From Litomosoides sigmodontis (taxonomy: Eukaryota; Nematoda; Chromadorea; Rhabditida; Onchocercidae), in contig OY718808.1 in assembly GCA_963070105.1 (NCBI GenBank), positions 496,001 through 560,000 on the forward strand: DNA of 64,000 nt, read 5' to 3'. A model generated the notes under the pieces. The model did no database searches. It was not told the DNA's origin and saw only the letters and a program-made list of their open reading frames with translations. Made by a program: the position numbers and the translations under genes. Positions 1 to 12,525 of this stretch are shown here, in pieces (the first letter of the stretch is position 1; each line of letters starts with the position of its first letter).

Positions 1-778
1 TGTCAATGATTCCATGAGATCCTGAAGCTCACACAAAATTTTCTTTTTCTTTCAGATATCCTGTCAGCCTGATTGAAGAGTTTCGTTCAATCTTTGAATA
101 TATTGACTCAGATATGTGGTTGGGCACGGCAGCACTTGGGACAATTATTAATTCCACCTGAGGGGTACTCTTCGATTTGCTAAGAATTCTTCTCAGAGAT
201 ATTAAATCGGCGATTTCACAAATTATCAATGAGAGCCTTTTTTTAAGCCTGAAGTTTTAGCATTTCTTTTCTCCTCAATCACAAAGCGATATATCTGTTC
301 AGTTAACGCTCCTCTACCGCAAGGGGAAGATGAAACCGAATTCTTCGGTAACTTCCTTCCGAATGGTCAGTGTGTAGTTCTGCTAGCCGCTCATTACACT
401 CCTAATTTTCAGCATTCTTTAGCAAGTGAAGCGCTAACTTCATTCACGTTAGTCTATGTTACTTTATTTCAAATTCGGAAAAAAACAATTGACCCGATTG
501 TCTAACATTATTTCTTCAATTTAAAGAAGATATATGTGTATATGTATGGCATATAAGCAGTCAGCAAAAAAATGAAATGAAATAAAAAGATGAGCGCAAT
601 GCATTTCAATGTGAATAGTCAAACGTCTACGTAATGAATAGTTTATTGCATAGCTACGCAATGTCTTCCGATCTGATTTTGATATTCCTAATATATGTTA
701 CCTATATTTTTGAATTTAACATTTTTAAGGTTCAATTTTCTGGCACGAATTTAAAAGAGAATAGATAAATTTTATCAC
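1..778. other. Intron or 3' flank of the calcium-sensor gene; no further exon recognised
   Basis: Open frames on the minus strand (for example 29-229) show no EF-hand loop (D-x-D-x-D-G pattern) and no good phase-compatible acceptor. I treat the stretch as intron leading to exons beyond the window edge. Confidence 0.4.
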
Positions 779-1317
779 CTGAAAGGTCATCTCCTCCTTA
801 CCATTAGCGAAGGCAGTAAATAGCCTCAGAATGTACTCGTCATCGAGGCATGACGGAAAGTTTGAACCAAACATTTTCTTAAATTTATCTACGCGCATCC
901 TGCCTGTCGGACATTCCTGCATCCACTCAACAGTGATTACTGATAAGAAATGTGATCATTAATACTTATAACATACAAGTGAAAATGCTTATTTCAAAAA
1001 AAACAATCATTTCGCTACAATACGTCATGTGCGAATGTCTGTACAATGTTACGTGAAGTCTCCTTGACGCTACTTCGACCCGTACCCGTGATCTTTTCAC
1101 GTTCCGGAAGTACTCATTTATTTACTACTTTCGCCTTCCTTTCTGGAGGGCAATTGTGTAATGAAAGAATGTAACGGACATTCTTGAACTGCGAATACAT
1201 ATATTTGATGTATTTGCAACTAAACACATTCTTCGTATATTTGCGCAACTCGTCGATTGTTGGCGGTTGAATGTTCGCTTCCCACTTCTTTGCTTCAGCC
1301 GACTCATCCGACTCCAT
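779..1317 (-). CDS. Neuronal calcium sensor/KChIP-like EF-hand protein, 5' part only
   Basis: Two exons, 1180-1317 and 779-916, both 138 bases and phase 0, give 92 residues. The start ATG (1315-1317) lies two bases after a TTACAG acceptor, fitting a spliced-leader site. Across the junction the protein reads YSQFKN|ECPTGRMRVDKF, matching the N-terminal block of the NCS/KChIP family (FKNECPTG, then F-K-x-x-F and FP). The first EF-hand region, LFTAFANGKEEMTFQ, lacks the acidic loop residues; that first hand is also non-functional in the known family. The calcium-binding hands 2-4 should follow but were not found between 1 and 778, so the gene probably continues left of the window. Donor 1 (GTCCGT) is weak; donor 2 is CAG|GTGATA. 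Role by family: a small calcium-sensing regulator of channels or receptors, often myristoylated. No MG start is seen, so myristoylation is not predicted. Confidence 0.68.
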
Positions 1318-4300
1318 TGCTGTAAGGACGAAGTAAATAAATGGAAAGATGAAATTCACAACTTAATAAGTAAGTTAATAAGTAACACAGACAAGCGGAA
1401 GTGCTTTTCTATAAACCATCTCATCTTTCTTGAATAGAAGTAAAACCAATTCACAAATTTCGCACTAAATCCTCTTCCTGAGGTAATACGAAAGGTTCAG
1501 CTCGACCAGAAATGAAATGTGTAGTGTTGCGTTTTAAAAATTTGAGAAGAAAAACTTTCAGTGCACCTTATTTCATTTTATACGCTAGTCAACTTAACAT
1601 ATCAAGTGCTTAATTTTAAATTTCATATGATTGTGAACTCGTGAACCATTATTCGATTGATTTCATGCTAAGTTGAACCTAAAAGAAAATGAAGACAACT
1701 GCAAAATTAATATAACTTAGGTTTTAATGAACACGTTGAGCAGCTTGAATGTAGCCCCCCTCTCGAATTTTAAATTCACAATAAAACTATTGATTTTTCA
1801 AGCAATACTCCAAATCTTCTTTGAAATGTTATAATTTAAATAAAAAAACGTATTCAAATGAAACAAAAGACAACTAAATCAATTAAAGATGCATATGAAC
1901 GTGTTCATTTGCAGTAAGTAAATAAAAAGCAAGGCATTAAGGAATATAGCCTGAAAATAGAAAATGTTGACGAATTATGCGCTTTATGAAGTTTTGGAAG
2001 GGGTGACGACATTTCTTTGGCTCTGTGTCGAAGTGGAATATAAACGTAAAATTTAAATGGATGAAACAGTTCTGTTGCATTATGTGCACCTCGTTAGATT
2101 CGTGCGCACAATCACTGAAAAGGAGACATTTCGAACGACAGTGGACGCAATCTCAAAAACAAATTTTGCTTTCGTTTAGTTTATTGGGGGACTAAAATGC
2201 TGTCTGTCATCGCAGCATCATTACTGATGTCACTTCGTTTTCAATTGAGTGGAAATCAAATTTACAATTTGCTCGAAGCAAATCCGAAAAAATGTCTCTT
2301 CCTCTTCGACGTTTTTTTTCCTTCTTTCTCTACGCTTAGTGAGCACTGAAGGAAGTGAGAGATAGTACATCAATCCGAAATTCTTGAACTTGAGAATGGC
2401 GAACTTCAATGAATCTTTAGATAACAACATTTGCATTGCCTCTTCGAAGGAGCATAACTCCATGTTCCTTACCGTTCCATCCTAATTCTATTGTCCTCAT
2501 ATCGCAATTATCTATGATAATAAAATATTTTCGTTTGTCCTTCTTACATCATTTTGTTGAAAACATTAAATTGGAGTGATTTACGTTTAGCCTTCGCTTG
2601 TTTTGAAAAAATTTAGCAAAGTTCACGAGCACAAATTCTTCCACGTCGTTAAATCTCAAACAAAATTCTTCTTGCTCCTCTTGCCAATCTCCTCTTTTTC
2701 TTCAAAAGACGGAATCGATTGCAAATTAAAAAAAATTGCTTCCAATTTATGTTATTAGATGAAATTAGTATTTAATGAGAATTCAGATAAGATTAATCCA
2801 GGTAGACTAAGTTAGTTGAAGTTCGATTGGTCTGAATAATTTAATTTATATATAGCTTTTTAAAATGAATTGTGATAGGAAATTGATTAAAAACTGAAGA
2901 TGGTTAGTTACAACGAGACTGAAAGCCTACCTTATGATATCTTCGAAAAATTTCTAAACAAGAAAATCTGTTTTAAGAAATTTTAGCAAAAATAGGTGCT
3001 ACATTCAATTCAAAGTGTAAATTTTGATGTTACTTCTGGAAAAAAGAAACCTTCACATTTATGATTGATGGTCATTATTGATTACACTTGGAATATAATT
3101 ATATAAATTGAAAACAAATGGGAAATTTTTTCCGCCACTCAATCTTGCACAAAATGCAAATTACATGTGCATGCAATGAGTGATGATGAAACTTATCTGC
3201 GAAGGATAAATGAAGGCCTCCATGAATCCGAATTAAGTAGGACAATAAGCATAAGCCTATGACAAATTTCAGAACACTGCCATAAAGGACCCCAAAGAAG
3301 AAAAATTAGAAGTAACCTTAGCCAACAATAAATCCATTTAAAGGTAAAATCACTTGGGAGTCGCGAAAGCGTCAGTAACATCACTAGAGGATGAAAAAAA
3401 GTTTAGACCGATAAACTGAAGGATGAGTTACTGTCTTGGAACCATAAATCACGTCGAGCATCATCCACAGTAATATCAAATAGTGATCATTATTATTTGA
3501 ATTGAGACAGACAGATAACAATATCGACAACAATTCTCTAAATTATATTCATAAATTACTCTATTCTGGTAGAAATGAGAGATAAATAATATCCTCAAAT
3601 TCAGCTATGAAATTTTAATGAAAAAATACCAATCATTGTTGCGGAACCGTGTTATTGGAAAGTATTAGCTAACTGCGAGAGGCTAATTTGATGGTAGCGA
3701 AATTTTTTCTTGCAACCTCCCAACTCCTTGCATATTGGAAAGCTCAATAACACCTGTGATCAAATAAATATCAAGCTGACAGCGATTGCTGGAACTCTGT
3801 GCGAGAGAGGGATCGCCCGAATGAAGGAAGAGACTGACGAAAAGAGAAGCTGTAACTGACGTGAGCGCATACATCTTGAAACTTCTGAAAGTACAGGATG
3901 CGTGCGGTGATATGTGGGAGAAAGGGCAGTTTTCGAAGCTCACGTCTTTTAGACATAGCGTAAGCTGAGGATCCGCTCGATCGATAATTTTCCTTCAACT
4001 TTGCCGATAACTTTTGTTGAACAAATGCAGAGGGCGAGGAATGAACGGCGGAACAGATGAAGAAGAACCCGCACGAATGAAGGAATTTGAGGTGGGAAAT
4101 AATAGCTTACCTGTACTATATAGTAAACTATAAAGGAAAGACCAAATAAAGTGCTCATCCACAGGTGAGAGGACTCAGTCCAAGAGAGTTGAAATCGGAA
4201 GGATTAATTAGCTGCTGTTGATTGACTTTAATAAATTAATTGCGAATGAGTGACGGTAGGAGTGTGGGAGAAAGTATCTGAATAAGTTCACTAGCAATAA

Positions 4301-5679
4301 TAAAGTGAAATTTCCAAATAATTTATGAAATTCACGCTGTGCTCATTTTTTCGTGGATTAATATGAATTGGCGTCATAAGGAAATAGAAGGCTTCAAATT
4401 CGAATTCAAAATGAGTGCCAGCGGAAAAGAAGGTAAGTGGTAGCCCACGGCTTAGAATACTGAAAGGTAGCAAGGGAGGTGTAATTCTTAATTGACTGAA
4501 GCGATGAGAAAATTTCAAGCTTTATCTTTACTAATTGAAAGATGTTAATAAATTTCATGTGGAATCGTTGATCTAAAATAGAAAAGTCAATGATTTATTT
4601 CGAGCATTTGAAGCCATTTATAATAAACAGCAAGCAATTGTGATAAATGAAGGTGAGGGAGGAGGGAGCTGTCACTTCCTCATTATCCCTAAAGAACATT
4701 AATAAAATTTTTATTAGTTAACCTACTTTCCTAGCGTTTCGTTTCTAATGGCTCTCCAAATTCACTTAACATTTTCTGGAGGAATTAGCTTTTGTGATGA
4801 ACGGTTCGGGAAGAATGAGAGAAGAGAGGATTGCTTGATATATCAAACATGTCGAAAGTGAGGAGGAAATCTCTCACATCCACTGAAGAAGTGTAATTTT
4901 TCACTTGTGCAGTGACACACAAATAATTCCATTTCAAAAAATAAAAAACGAAGAAAAATGAACATATTGATAAGCATATCGGGCCTACTGTTTTCATCCT
5001 ATCCTATGATTTCATTTTTAATTAAAGCATTTTGATGCGTTCAGATTACAACAACGTCGAACTCCTTGAAATCTTTTAATTTCACTTATTTTTAACTTGT
5101 GCGTCATCACAAACAGAAAAAAGTTCAAGATACATGTAGATGTAATAAATCTACGAATTTAAAGCTTAAGTCGACAAACTGCAATAGATTTCATTACGCT
5201 TAAACTTACACAAAAAAATTATTTTCAAATGAAGTGCAAGCCCAAGACATTATATTAAAAAAATTTGAAAGTCATTTCATTCTTATCGAGATGAAATTGA
5301 TATGATTCGACTGATAAACTCGATTAAATGATAAATTTTTAGAAGATATGGTAAACTCGACTGATAAATTTCACAAAATATTTTAAAGAGTGCTGCTTGT
5401 AATACATTACATTGGAGGAAAAAGCAAGTGGGGTAATTTCAATTTTTAATTTGCAAAAAGCTTCAAAGAGCTGCTATCAGATGGTGAAAGCTGTAGCTGC
5501 TGAGAATGCAAATTAAAAGCTCAGTTAATCTTCAACTCCCAGCTTCACGCTGGAATGGCAGTTACTGATTATCGAAACAGAAGTCTACGTTCCTTCGGCG
5601 ACTTATGTCCAGTTTGTGCCATCAATAATTTCACAAGCGTTATCCTAAATGATAAGGAGGAAAAAGTCAAACTTTTCAC
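1318..5679. other. AT-rich stretch without a confident gene
   Basis: Mostly low-complexity AT-rich DNA. Two frames look more protein-like than background. One is a minus-strand frame starting ATG at 2463, with a run of ERRKKNVEEEE and a plausible donor (ATT|GTAAAT). The other is a plus-strand frame around 3730-3850 containing LNNTCDQINIKL. Neither joins to a neighbour in a phase-compatible way, and neither is recognised. A short direct repeat containing actcgactgataaa-like units lies near 5305-5370. Confidence 0.35.
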
Positions 5680-6646
5680 GTAGCACATTTTGCATTGCGT
5701 TTCTCGCGCATAGTGCGCCAGTCGTTGCAGCAATGAACCGATCATAATTGATTTGAATCGCTCATTTTGACCGGTCGATCGTTGACCGTTCAAGGCTTTG
5801 CACAATAACTAAAATATGAATGAATGATTTACATCCATTCAAGAATTCAATCAATCGGTTTATTTGAATAAAGAAGTGCCAGTTTAATTAACACCAAGGC
5901 GTTGCTCTAAGCGAAGGAAAACGTAAGTCAACCGGACACAAGCAGCCTAGGAGTACTTCAAATTCTAATTTCGTTGGCTAATTCTTTGCTTTTCATTCCC
6001 CCTTCCTTCTTAGTAGCAGCGAGGAAGCAAGCAGCGAGCATGACGTACAGAGCGACGAATCGTTCCTTTCATATCACAAGTGAGGAGTGATTAGACTGGC
6101 CAATTTCCGCTCTTCCTGTCATTTGTTACTATCAAAGTGTTGCTGTTACGCAAGTATGCTAAGTATTTGCGGTGGGGGAAGCCATTTTTTTTTCTTTTGC
6201 GCCGTTTGATATCTCAGCAATGAAAAAGTTAATTTCACTCAGAACCATTTTTATGATGGCCGTATTTCACGATTTGAAGCAAGCTTCATAAGTCAGTGAT
6301 GTGTTCTCGTGCTCGTCCCAGAGATCAATTCCTGCAGTTTTACTGAGCACTTGCCTTATATTTCACTTTAGCATAAGCTAATAATGAAGAGACGGAGAAA
6401 CTTGTAAATATATTCGGGTCATCGCTGCCAGGAATAACGAAGTTGAGTGATTTAAGACTGACAGAATCAGCCAGTAGCAATCGCAGAGGTCAAGGAGCAG
6501 TCAGAGAGGCTACCCGATAGTTTGACAATGATGCCAGCTACTTCCTCAGCTAAGTGATAAATATATGTGATTGCTACTTGCATTATAATAAGAAAAAAGT
6601 TGCAAATAATGTCATCATTCTGTATGAGTTTAAAGGCGCCCGACAT
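5680..6646 (-). CDS. Candidate two-exon start of an unidentified gene (3' end not found)
   Basis: An ATG at 6644-6646 sits one base after a TTACAG acceptor. It opens a 23-codon exon (6578-6646, MSGAFKLIQ...) ending CAA|GTAGCA. A second exon (5680-5808) begins at ATATTTTAG, is open in phase 0 for 43 codons (contains FKSIMIGSLLQRLAHYARE) and ends TAC|GTGAAA. Both junctions are phase 0, so the two can join. I recognise no family; the second exon looks like an amphipathic helix. Later exons between 1.3 and 5.7 kb were not resolved. These blocks could be chance open frames with fortuitous splice signals. Confidence 0.28.
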
Positions 6647-8617
6647 TCTGTAAGATAGCAAATTAAAAATCAAAAAGCCTTTTGATGTAACTCAAATTTG
6701 GATTTTTTTCTTTCGCTTAAAACATTTCGAGTATTTTAATTTGAATAAAACTGCAAATGTTTCATTATTGTTTAGTGCAAAAAAGATCGATCAGCAATTT
6801 CAACGTAATCGATCGCAAAATTTTTTTCTTTATTAATTATTGCAGCAAATTAAATAGCTAAGAAAAAATTCCGTCTGAAAACGACAAATATAAATCAAAG
6901 CGAGTGGGATGAATAAGTTAGAACTGTACGTTTTTTTCTTCAATAAAACATTTGTTAAATTTTTAAAAATTTTTGGAGAAGCCATAAGGAAAGGATTTTA
7001 AATTCTGCGATTGGAGGTTTTTTTTAAACAGAGTGAATATCTTTTCCATTTTTTTTTCTTAACATTTCCAATGATTTCTAAGAGAAATGTATTAACTTCT
7101 CAAGCCAAAGCAATGGATGTGTGTTTCTAGAAGAAATTTTTAAATTCTCAAAAAAAAGATGCATGTGCTTAATTAGATGTGCTCAATCAGATAGGCTAAT
7201 TTAATTCACTAATTCAGAGATCAATAAACAGTTTAGCGTTTAATGAATTATTTAGAATTTAAGCTATTTTATATGCCAATTGGTTTTTTGTTTTACTTTG
7301 AGAAAATAATGGTTAATTATTATTTAATTACTACGCTAATTACAGCGAACGAATTTATTCCTGGACGCTTTTGAATACTTCCGTCATATTTTCTCACAAC
7401 TAAGAAAGAGACCTGGAAGTGATGAGACCGTTGCATGCGCAAGTGTGCGGCGTTGGATCGTCAAAGTTAATTAAAGTATTGCTAGCAATAATGCTACTTG
7501 ATGGATGCATGATCGATTCTGTCGACTACTGTTTTTCGCACACATTTCAAGCATTCATCAAGTGTTTTTGCTCTAAATGTCTTCTGCTTTGAAACCAGTC
7601 CGTTCCGACACGACTGGCTGACGAGCCTGATCCGGAATTTGCGTATTTCATGATACCACTTCTACGTGCTAATAATTTTCGTCAAAATTCGAGTCAAAAT
7701 TAGCCTGATAGGATAATGTTGCTATCATCATGCAGTTGCATATATTCTTCCTTATGAAAAACATCAAGTAATAAAGACTAGAAGTCTAACACTGATAATA
7801 GCGTGACGTCAAAGAATTCCAGCGCTCGCTCCGTTACCTATCTGCCCTCTTTCTTCATTTACTGCTTGCTTTTCAAATTTCTGATAAAATTTTCTCTCAA
7901 GTACATTGAAGATTTAATAAGGAATGTTTAGAAGGGAATGAAGTAAATTTCAAATTATAATAACTTTAGAATTATACTTGAAAAGTAAAACGAACGAAAA
8001 ATGATAGCCGCTTGTTGAGCAAATTTCATATTTTACACTGGTTTTATATGAATAACGCAACAAAAAAAAATTCAATTTGCCAATTTGTTTTGAAATTTCT
8101 CTAAAAGTACAATTTTAGAAAAATCGATTTCAAAGAATTGAAAGTAATAAAGAATCGGACACGGTTAATTTACTGTTTTCTGCCAACTGAGATCATTGGA
8201 AATGTTAAGCTCTTTTTCGAGTATTGAAATAGTGTTCGTTAACTGGGGATATTTCAAATAAAGGTTTTTTTTTTAATGTAAAATTAGGTTTTAAATTTAC
8301 TGATTGCATTTTGAAACTTAATTTCTATTGTTAGAATAAATTCGGAAAAATTATTTCACATACTGACAACACATTGTTTTGCAATTTGAATTGTTTTGGA
8401 TTTGATAAAAATTTGACTATGCTTATTTAATCAGTTAGTTCTACGTTAGCGCACTTCACTTTCAGTGAATGGATTTATCATTGCGGCTAAACGAGAAACG
8501 AAATGTACCAGTCCAGAAGACTTCAAGTTAAAATATCAATTTCAAACAACGTGAAAAGATTGTTTCAAACGATGCACAACACTTTCAGAATTTCACAAAA
8601 AGAGCTGATACAGACAG

Positions 8618-8618
<1 letters not shown>
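6647..8618. other. Intergenic AT-rich DNA
   Basis: Long A/T homopolymer runs and no frame with supporting splice signals. I see nothing specific here apart from the CA repeat that follows. Confidence 0.5.

Positions 8619-8659
<41 letters not shown>
8619..8659 (+). repeat. (CA)n microsatellite, about 20 units
   Basis: An uninterrupted CACACA tract of 41 bases. The translated frames across it (TH repeats on plus, VC repeats on minus) are artefacts of the repeat. Confidence 0.98.
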
Positions 8660-8661
<2 letters not shown>

Positions 8662-8863
8662 AACCAATCAGTCCTACAACGTGTTGGGTTCGGCGCAAAA
8701 GTTCTTTGGTTCATTTGTGCATTAGTGGACGTGAAAGTACGTTCTAAATACACTTGTTAACTAATTTCAAAAATTCTAAAGTGTAAAACAAATCGCATTT
8801 TCAAATAGCTATTTTAGCGACAAGACTATGTGTAGCGAAATCACTAAGAAAATTCTTCTCATT

Positions 8864-9049
8864 TTAAGAAATCCTGTTACGTCTACGCTTCCTTAATTTG
8901 GCAACGTTCGTCTGCGGAACTTCCATCGACGGCTGAGAAACATCCTCATCCATCGGTTCATCCGATAAGAACAACAAAATTGGGATGTATCTCTGCAATA
9001 ATCGAAATTTCTTCACTACTCCTTCAAGGCCAGCAACGTTTTTGGCCAT
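8864..9049 (-). CDS. Small 61-codon ORF downstream of the membrane-protein gene
   Basis: The ATG lies 11 bases after a GTTTTAG acceptor. The 61-residue product runs from MAKNVAGLEGVVKKF through an acidic patch (EPMDEDVSQ) to a basic, NLS-like end (KLRKRRRNR). It reads like protein rather than AT-rich noise but matches no family I know. The same acceptor, used for cis-splicing in phase 0, would end the upstream gene as ...KRRPK-stop. The ORF could therefore be a spliced-leader-started small gene downstream of that gene, part of its 3' UTR, or chance. Positions before the ATG are closed by TAA in frame, so it cannot extend upstream. Confidence 0.3.
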   Translation of the reverse strand: MAKNVAGLEGVVKKFRLLQRYIPILLFLSDEPMDEDVSQPSMEVPQTNVAKLRKRRRNRIS

Positions 9050-9051
9050 TT

Positions 9052-11060
9052 TTATTTAGGCTAAAACCTAGAATTCCTTCAAATAATCGACATGAACGAC
9101 GTTTTGCAAATGCCTTTTGAAAGATTCACCAAAATTTTATAGAAAATTTTAACGCCTGAAGCGATCATTTTGTCTTTTGATTCGCAGAAAAGTAGCACAA
9201 AGCGAAATTGAAAAAATTATGGACAATTCTTTTCCGGACACTCCAATTCTAAAAAGTTCAAAAACTCGTAAATTTGATGAAAAAAATGGTATAAAGATAA
9301 AATACTAGCATTTACCCGTCGTTTTACTTCACCAAATGTTCTTCTAGGTGAATGACCATTATAATTACCGGAACAGTTAGGAAGATTTGTCTTACAGGTT
9401 TTCTGACGGTGTCGTAGGGGCAAACCGAATGCAGCCGCCCGGTTCCTTCTCTTATTTCGGACAGCGACTTCCTTCATCCGGTCCACCCGCTCCTTCAATT
9501 TCCTCATTATTTCCTGAATTGTCGCTGTCTTGTCACTTCATTTTTCATTACTATTAATTTTAAAGCTAATGAAAAGATATTTTCAATTTTACAAAATGCA
9601 AAAGGAGAAAATAAGGGCGGCACATTGCGATGAGAAGTAGTCGTTCGAGATTCACTTAAACTGTCAATTGTTTTTCCTATAGATTGCGCTCTACGGTTAA
9701 CTGAGTTGTTGGATGAATTCATCTCAGATTTCACAAGTAATTCGCTTCGTGAGTTTTTCGCTTCTGCACCTAAATTGGCCTAAAGAAGAAAGAAAAAAGA
9801 AAGATTTATTCTTTAGAATTATTAAAATTTTAAAATTTTGGTTTTATTATTTTACTGTGAAAAATCAAGCAAAACAGTCTGGTGAATATTACGAAGTTCC
9901 CTTCACATTCCAAACAACAACACCATGAAACTTAGCAAACTATCAAATTATCCATACCAAGTTTGATGTAAATGTCACAGTGGTGGGTGATTCCGGCCCC
10001 GATATTTCTTGATTCGTTTCCTTTCGCTTCGAACCATCATATTTCGGCTCATTCCTTTCCTGTTCATCCAAAAGCAAAGGTATCTAGAAATACTGTTGCT
10101 CGATTAGCTCAAGTTCAACTTTCTGATTTGAGGAAGCCCATCTTTTGCAAAGCTGACAGCTTCAATACTTCTAGCAAAATAAATTTTGAAATTAGATTCT
10201 AAGAATTCTGAAACATGAAACCCAAACTTCACATTATTCTGTGAAGTTCGATTAGGCAACATATGGGATAAACGTCGCAACCACAGTAGTACTGTCAGGA
10301 GAATGCCGAAAATGATAAGCAACACAATCACTGAGCCAATGAATGTTTCCTCAAATCTTATCAGTTGCTTATCATAGTTGTGAAGCTTAAGCAATGCTTC
10401 ATTGATTGAACTGATAACAATTTGCGTTCTCATTTGCATTTTTTTGCATATTGAAGATGCAGTTGGAAAGCAATTTGATTCCACTTGCGTCCTAAAATCA
10501 TTTATTTGCAACTGTAACAATGGATAACTATCCAACTAATTAGTCACGCATGCAATTTATAAATTTCGTTAGACGTAAAACGAAGAACGGAAAGTGCAAC
10601 AATGTTCCGAGCAGGAAACCCGAAAATCCGTAAAAATTGCACAAAGAGATGGTAATGATAGTAGCGGTGCAGTGAGAAATTAAACGATTATAATTTTTAA
10701 GCTCGAAATTAAAGAAATATTTTGTTTGCTGCGCAAAACGTCAATTGTTGAAATTAATTTTTCAAAGCCATATAAGAGAGAGCTTTTTTGAAATTTTCGG
10801 TTAAATTCAATCAAATTATCTATTATTAATTTTCGCTTTGTCAATTAATTGATCGGAAAATTGGGTAGCAAAAGCAAAATGGAAGGTATTGACGACCTGT
10901 TGCAGTGCATGGTATTAGCTGGTATCTCACATCGGAGGAATTGCCGAATAGCCGGATGTACAAACTTCTGGATCCATGGTCTTGGCAAAGCTTTAAAAAA
11001 GCGTTGCATCGATAGGACAGCAATTTGGCCAAGCAGCAAACCGAGCACCTCCGAAATCAT
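9052..11060 (-). CDS. Single-pass membrane protein of unknown family, about 317 aa
   Basis: Phase-consistent exons: 10897-11060, 10233-10491, 9958-10083, 9593-9779, 9316-9524, and probably a short last exon ending at 9052. The start MISEVLGLLLGQIAVLSM resembles a signal peptide or anchor. A short ectodomain follows with cysteines in RCEIP, MHCN, SNCFP and SICKK. Residues about 105-125 form a clear membrane segment (FIGSVIVLLIIFGILLTVLL) ending in LRRL, a stop-transfer. The 190-residue tail is hydrophilic, rich in Ser, Asn, Arg and Lys (RKLKERVDRMKEV, KRRNR). Introns are 75-400 bases. Donors include TTG|GTATGG and CGG|GTAAAT; the join between exons 4 and 5 is the least certain. An alternative last exon starts after CTTTTTAG near 9246. 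Type I receptor-like topology is inferred; no function is claimed. Confidence 0.55.
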
Positions 11061-12136
11061 TTTCAGCAACCAATGATTGGTAACTTGATGAATTCGCTCA
11101 TTTAAATAACACTTGTAGTAATGGAGAATTGCCCATCGGAGAATGAGAATAAATGTTAATTTCTAATTTTCCATAATTTCGTCAAACATCGCAATCAAAT
11201 TTTGAAAGAATTCGGAAAGGCAATCGTTGCATTCTTTGCTGGAACGATCGATCATTCTTCAAATATAAAGACACATGGATATGTGAACATCGGAGAGTGG
11301 TTTATGTAACATTGAAAATGATTTTACTGCCATAGCCGAGCATCGAATTTAATTCCTTCCTTGCATAATTTTAAATTAAAAATCAAAAATTTCACCTGAC
11401 ATTTTCAAAAACAAAAAAGTGCGTGGTTCATATTTAATTTTTTCTTTGTTTCTTTCTTGTTTTACCTAAAAATGTATTCAGTTTTCTGACAAATTTTTCA
11501 AAGCAATTAAATGAAAGCTACAGATGAGTAAGTGACCGATCGATGAAGCCGCGTGCTACGTTGTAGCCATCCGTTCATTTATTGAGATCTCACTAATTAG
11601 CTCAGTAAAAATCATTTCAATAATTTCCTTTTTTTGTTTCATAGGTAAAGGCATCAGAAGAAGAGACAGCACGCGCTATCCAATTACTTATCTTCCTCAC
11701 ACTCTTTAGTTCCAAACCTTGCTTATCCTCTCCTCCACTTGTTGATCTGGTCATGTGGAGAAGAAGCACTTATCCGTCTTAGCATCCGTATCTTAGCTTC
11801 TTCTTCTCTCCCCTCTTCTTCTCCTTCATCTTCCTAACTATCGATCTGAGAATCACTCATCCTCTTCAAAACTTCCATCCATTTCATCCATTATAAATTA
11901 TTCGATTGAGAGCAACACTCTTTTCTACTGCAATTCCCACTTCCATTACAATCCCTCTCTCTCTCTCCCTCTCTCTCTCTCTCCAAAAAGCATAAGTATA
12001 ATAATGAAGATTAATGGCCAATTCACTAAGCATAATTTGGAACAAAATATGCGTAATAATCTTGCGTAGCGTGTTTCGCTTTTTTTCGTTTAATTTAATT
12101 GCAATTGAAATTGCAATTAAATCTAATAAAGCATCG
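11061..12136. other. Intergenic region between divergent genes
   Basis: Lies between the minus-strand membrane gene and the plus-strand block at 12.1 kb, so it should hold both 5' regions. Contains pyrimidine-rich stretches (11750-11990). No TATA box or defined operator could be singled out. Confidence 0.4.
11953..11984 (+). repeat. (CT)n tract
   Basis: An almost pure CT run with one CCC interruption, about 150 bases upstream of the first plus-strand coding block. Confidence 0.95.
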
Positions 12137-12493
12137 ATGTGGCGAGATGTAAGTTCTCTTCAGTCGACTGTTATTTCCTTGATAGAAGAGGAGAGATCGG
12201 GACGTTTTGCTTTGATAATGTCCAGTGATTCGCTGACCACAACCACTCGACTGAGGATAACGGAACCCGTGTACACGTCCGACAAACGAGCCAAATTCAC
12301 GCAACGAGAAAACAAAAAGTTAGCCGTAAATTAAGCAATTTTCTGCACTTTCTTCTTTTTTCCTCACTCACATTTTCTTCTTCTCATTTACATTTCAGTT
12401 TTATATTTTAACAAAAGACGTCTCATTAGCTATACATTTTGCTCTTTCTGTTGGAAGTCTGACAGAACTTACTCCATCATTTCAACACTGGTA

Positions 12494-12525
<32 letters not shown>

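Noticed and set aside
8503..8760. ORFs across the CA repeat
   Set aside because: Open only because a dinucleotide repeat has no stops.
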